Shown: one piece after another, positions 5,149 to 5,401 of the stretch
How positions within the stretch are numbered: the stretch's first letter is position 1
Layout of the letters: each line of letters opens with the position of its first letter
DNA from: JBEVMS01 sp040508515
GTDB lineage: Bacteria > Pseudomonadota > Gammaproteobacteria > Xanthomonadales > Rhodanobacteraceae
Assembly (NCBI GenBank): GCA_040508515.1
Contig: JBEVMS010000191.1
Span: 1 to 5,401 of the forward strand
Direction of reading: 5' to 3'
DNA length: 5,401 bases
Program-made: the position numbers and the translations under genes
Notes under the pieces: generated by a model
Told to the model about the DNA's origin: nothing
The model's input: the letters and a program-made list of their open reading frames with translations, nothing else
The model's database searches: none

Positions 5149-5401
5149 ACGTCTCCCTGGATCAGTCGGTGATCACCCCGCAAGAAGCGCTGCAACGCAC
5201 GATCGAGCATCGTGAAATTTTCCACGACGAAATGATCGCGTTGATGCGCCAGATCATGGGTGGCCAAGTCAGTCCGCTGATGACCGCGGCGATCATGACC
5301 GGGCTGCGCGTGAAGAAGGAAACCGTCGGCGAGATCACCGGCGCGGCGCGCGTGATGCGCGAGCTGGCGCACAAGGTAGACGCGCCGGCGCACGATCACT
5401 T
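5145..5401 (+). CDS. trpD: Anthranilate phosphoribosyltransferase, N-terminal part
   Basis: TrpD transfers phosphoribose from PRPP to anthranilate, the second committed step of the tryptophan pathway, acting on the product of TrpE-TrpG. The gene runs off the right edge, leaving 85 complete codons. Visible is the helical N-terminal domain of the family: Ile-Thr-Pro-Gln-Glu-Ala-Leu (10-16), Phe-His-Asp-Glu-Met (26-30), Met-Arg-Gln-Ile-Met-Gly-Gly (34-40), and Thr-Gly-Leu-Arg-Val-Lys-Lys-Glu-Thr (52-60). The Gly-rich PRPP loop lies beyond the edge. The proposed start is GTG at 5145, whose last two bases and the following A form the trpG stop (4-base GTGA overlap), which implies translational coupling. 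A GTG at 5169 is an alternative start closer to some family N-termini, but has no ribosome binding site. Identity is firm; the exact start is less so. Confidence 0.93.
   Translation, partial: MNVSLDQSVITPQEALQRTIEHREIFHDEMIALMRQIMGGQVSPLMTAAIMTGLRVKKETVGEITGAARVMRELAHKVDAPAHDH

Noticed and set aside
1..5401. Defence system, mobile element, CRISPR array, tRNA or rRNA.
   Set aside because: No transposase, integrase, direct-repeat array, tRNA-like cloverleaf or rRNA motif was seen on reading both strands. The gene content is ordinary chromosomal.

Overview
The window is GC-rich, gene-dense chromosomal DNA of a gammaproteobacterium. The order Xanthomonadales (Xanthomonadaceae or Rhodanobacteraceae) is the best guess. 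This rests on the style of the TrpG and TrpD proteins, the chorismate-lyase-like protein ahead of the trp genes, and a flagellar-type (sigma-28) promoter in front of a chemoreceptor. The assignment is inferred from protein resemblance, not from a marker gene.

Layout. (1) 3-470, plus strand: the 3' part of a gene for a protein of the UbiC/UTRA (chorismate lyase-like) fold, followed at 490-702 by a small two-helix membrane protein. (2) 703-931: a non-coding stretch between converging genes. (3) 932-1942, minus strand: an exported alpha/beta hydrolase with a complete Ser-Asp-His triad. (4) 2065-2433, plus strand: a 122-residue cytoplasmic protein that resembles a single DUF1456 (YehS-type) module. 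It is divergent from the hydrolase and ends at a strong hairpin shared with the next, convergent gene. (5) 2503-4128, minus strand: a complete methyl-accepting chemotaxis protein. (6) 4129-4551: a 423-base divergent intergenic region with a well-matched sigma-28 promoter for the chemoreceptor, an A/T palindrome, and two dyads close to trpG. (7) 4552-5148, plus strand: trpG, overlapped by 4 bases by trpD (5145 to the window edge).

How the genes work together. trpG and trpD form a translationally coupled pair for the first two steps from chorismate towards tryptophan; the partner trpE is not in the window. The partial gene at the left edge may also bind a chorismate-like ligand, but this is only a fold-level inference. 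The chemoreceptor stands alone and appears to belong to the flagellar/chemotaxis regulon. The hydrolase and the DUF1456-like protein are separate accessory genes with no visible link to either system.

I see no mobile element, CRISPR array, tRNA or rRNA, and no convincing undescribed multi-gene system. The points most worth a second look are the sigma-28 promoter, the DUF1456-like protein, the UbiC-like partial gene and the dyads upstream of trpG.
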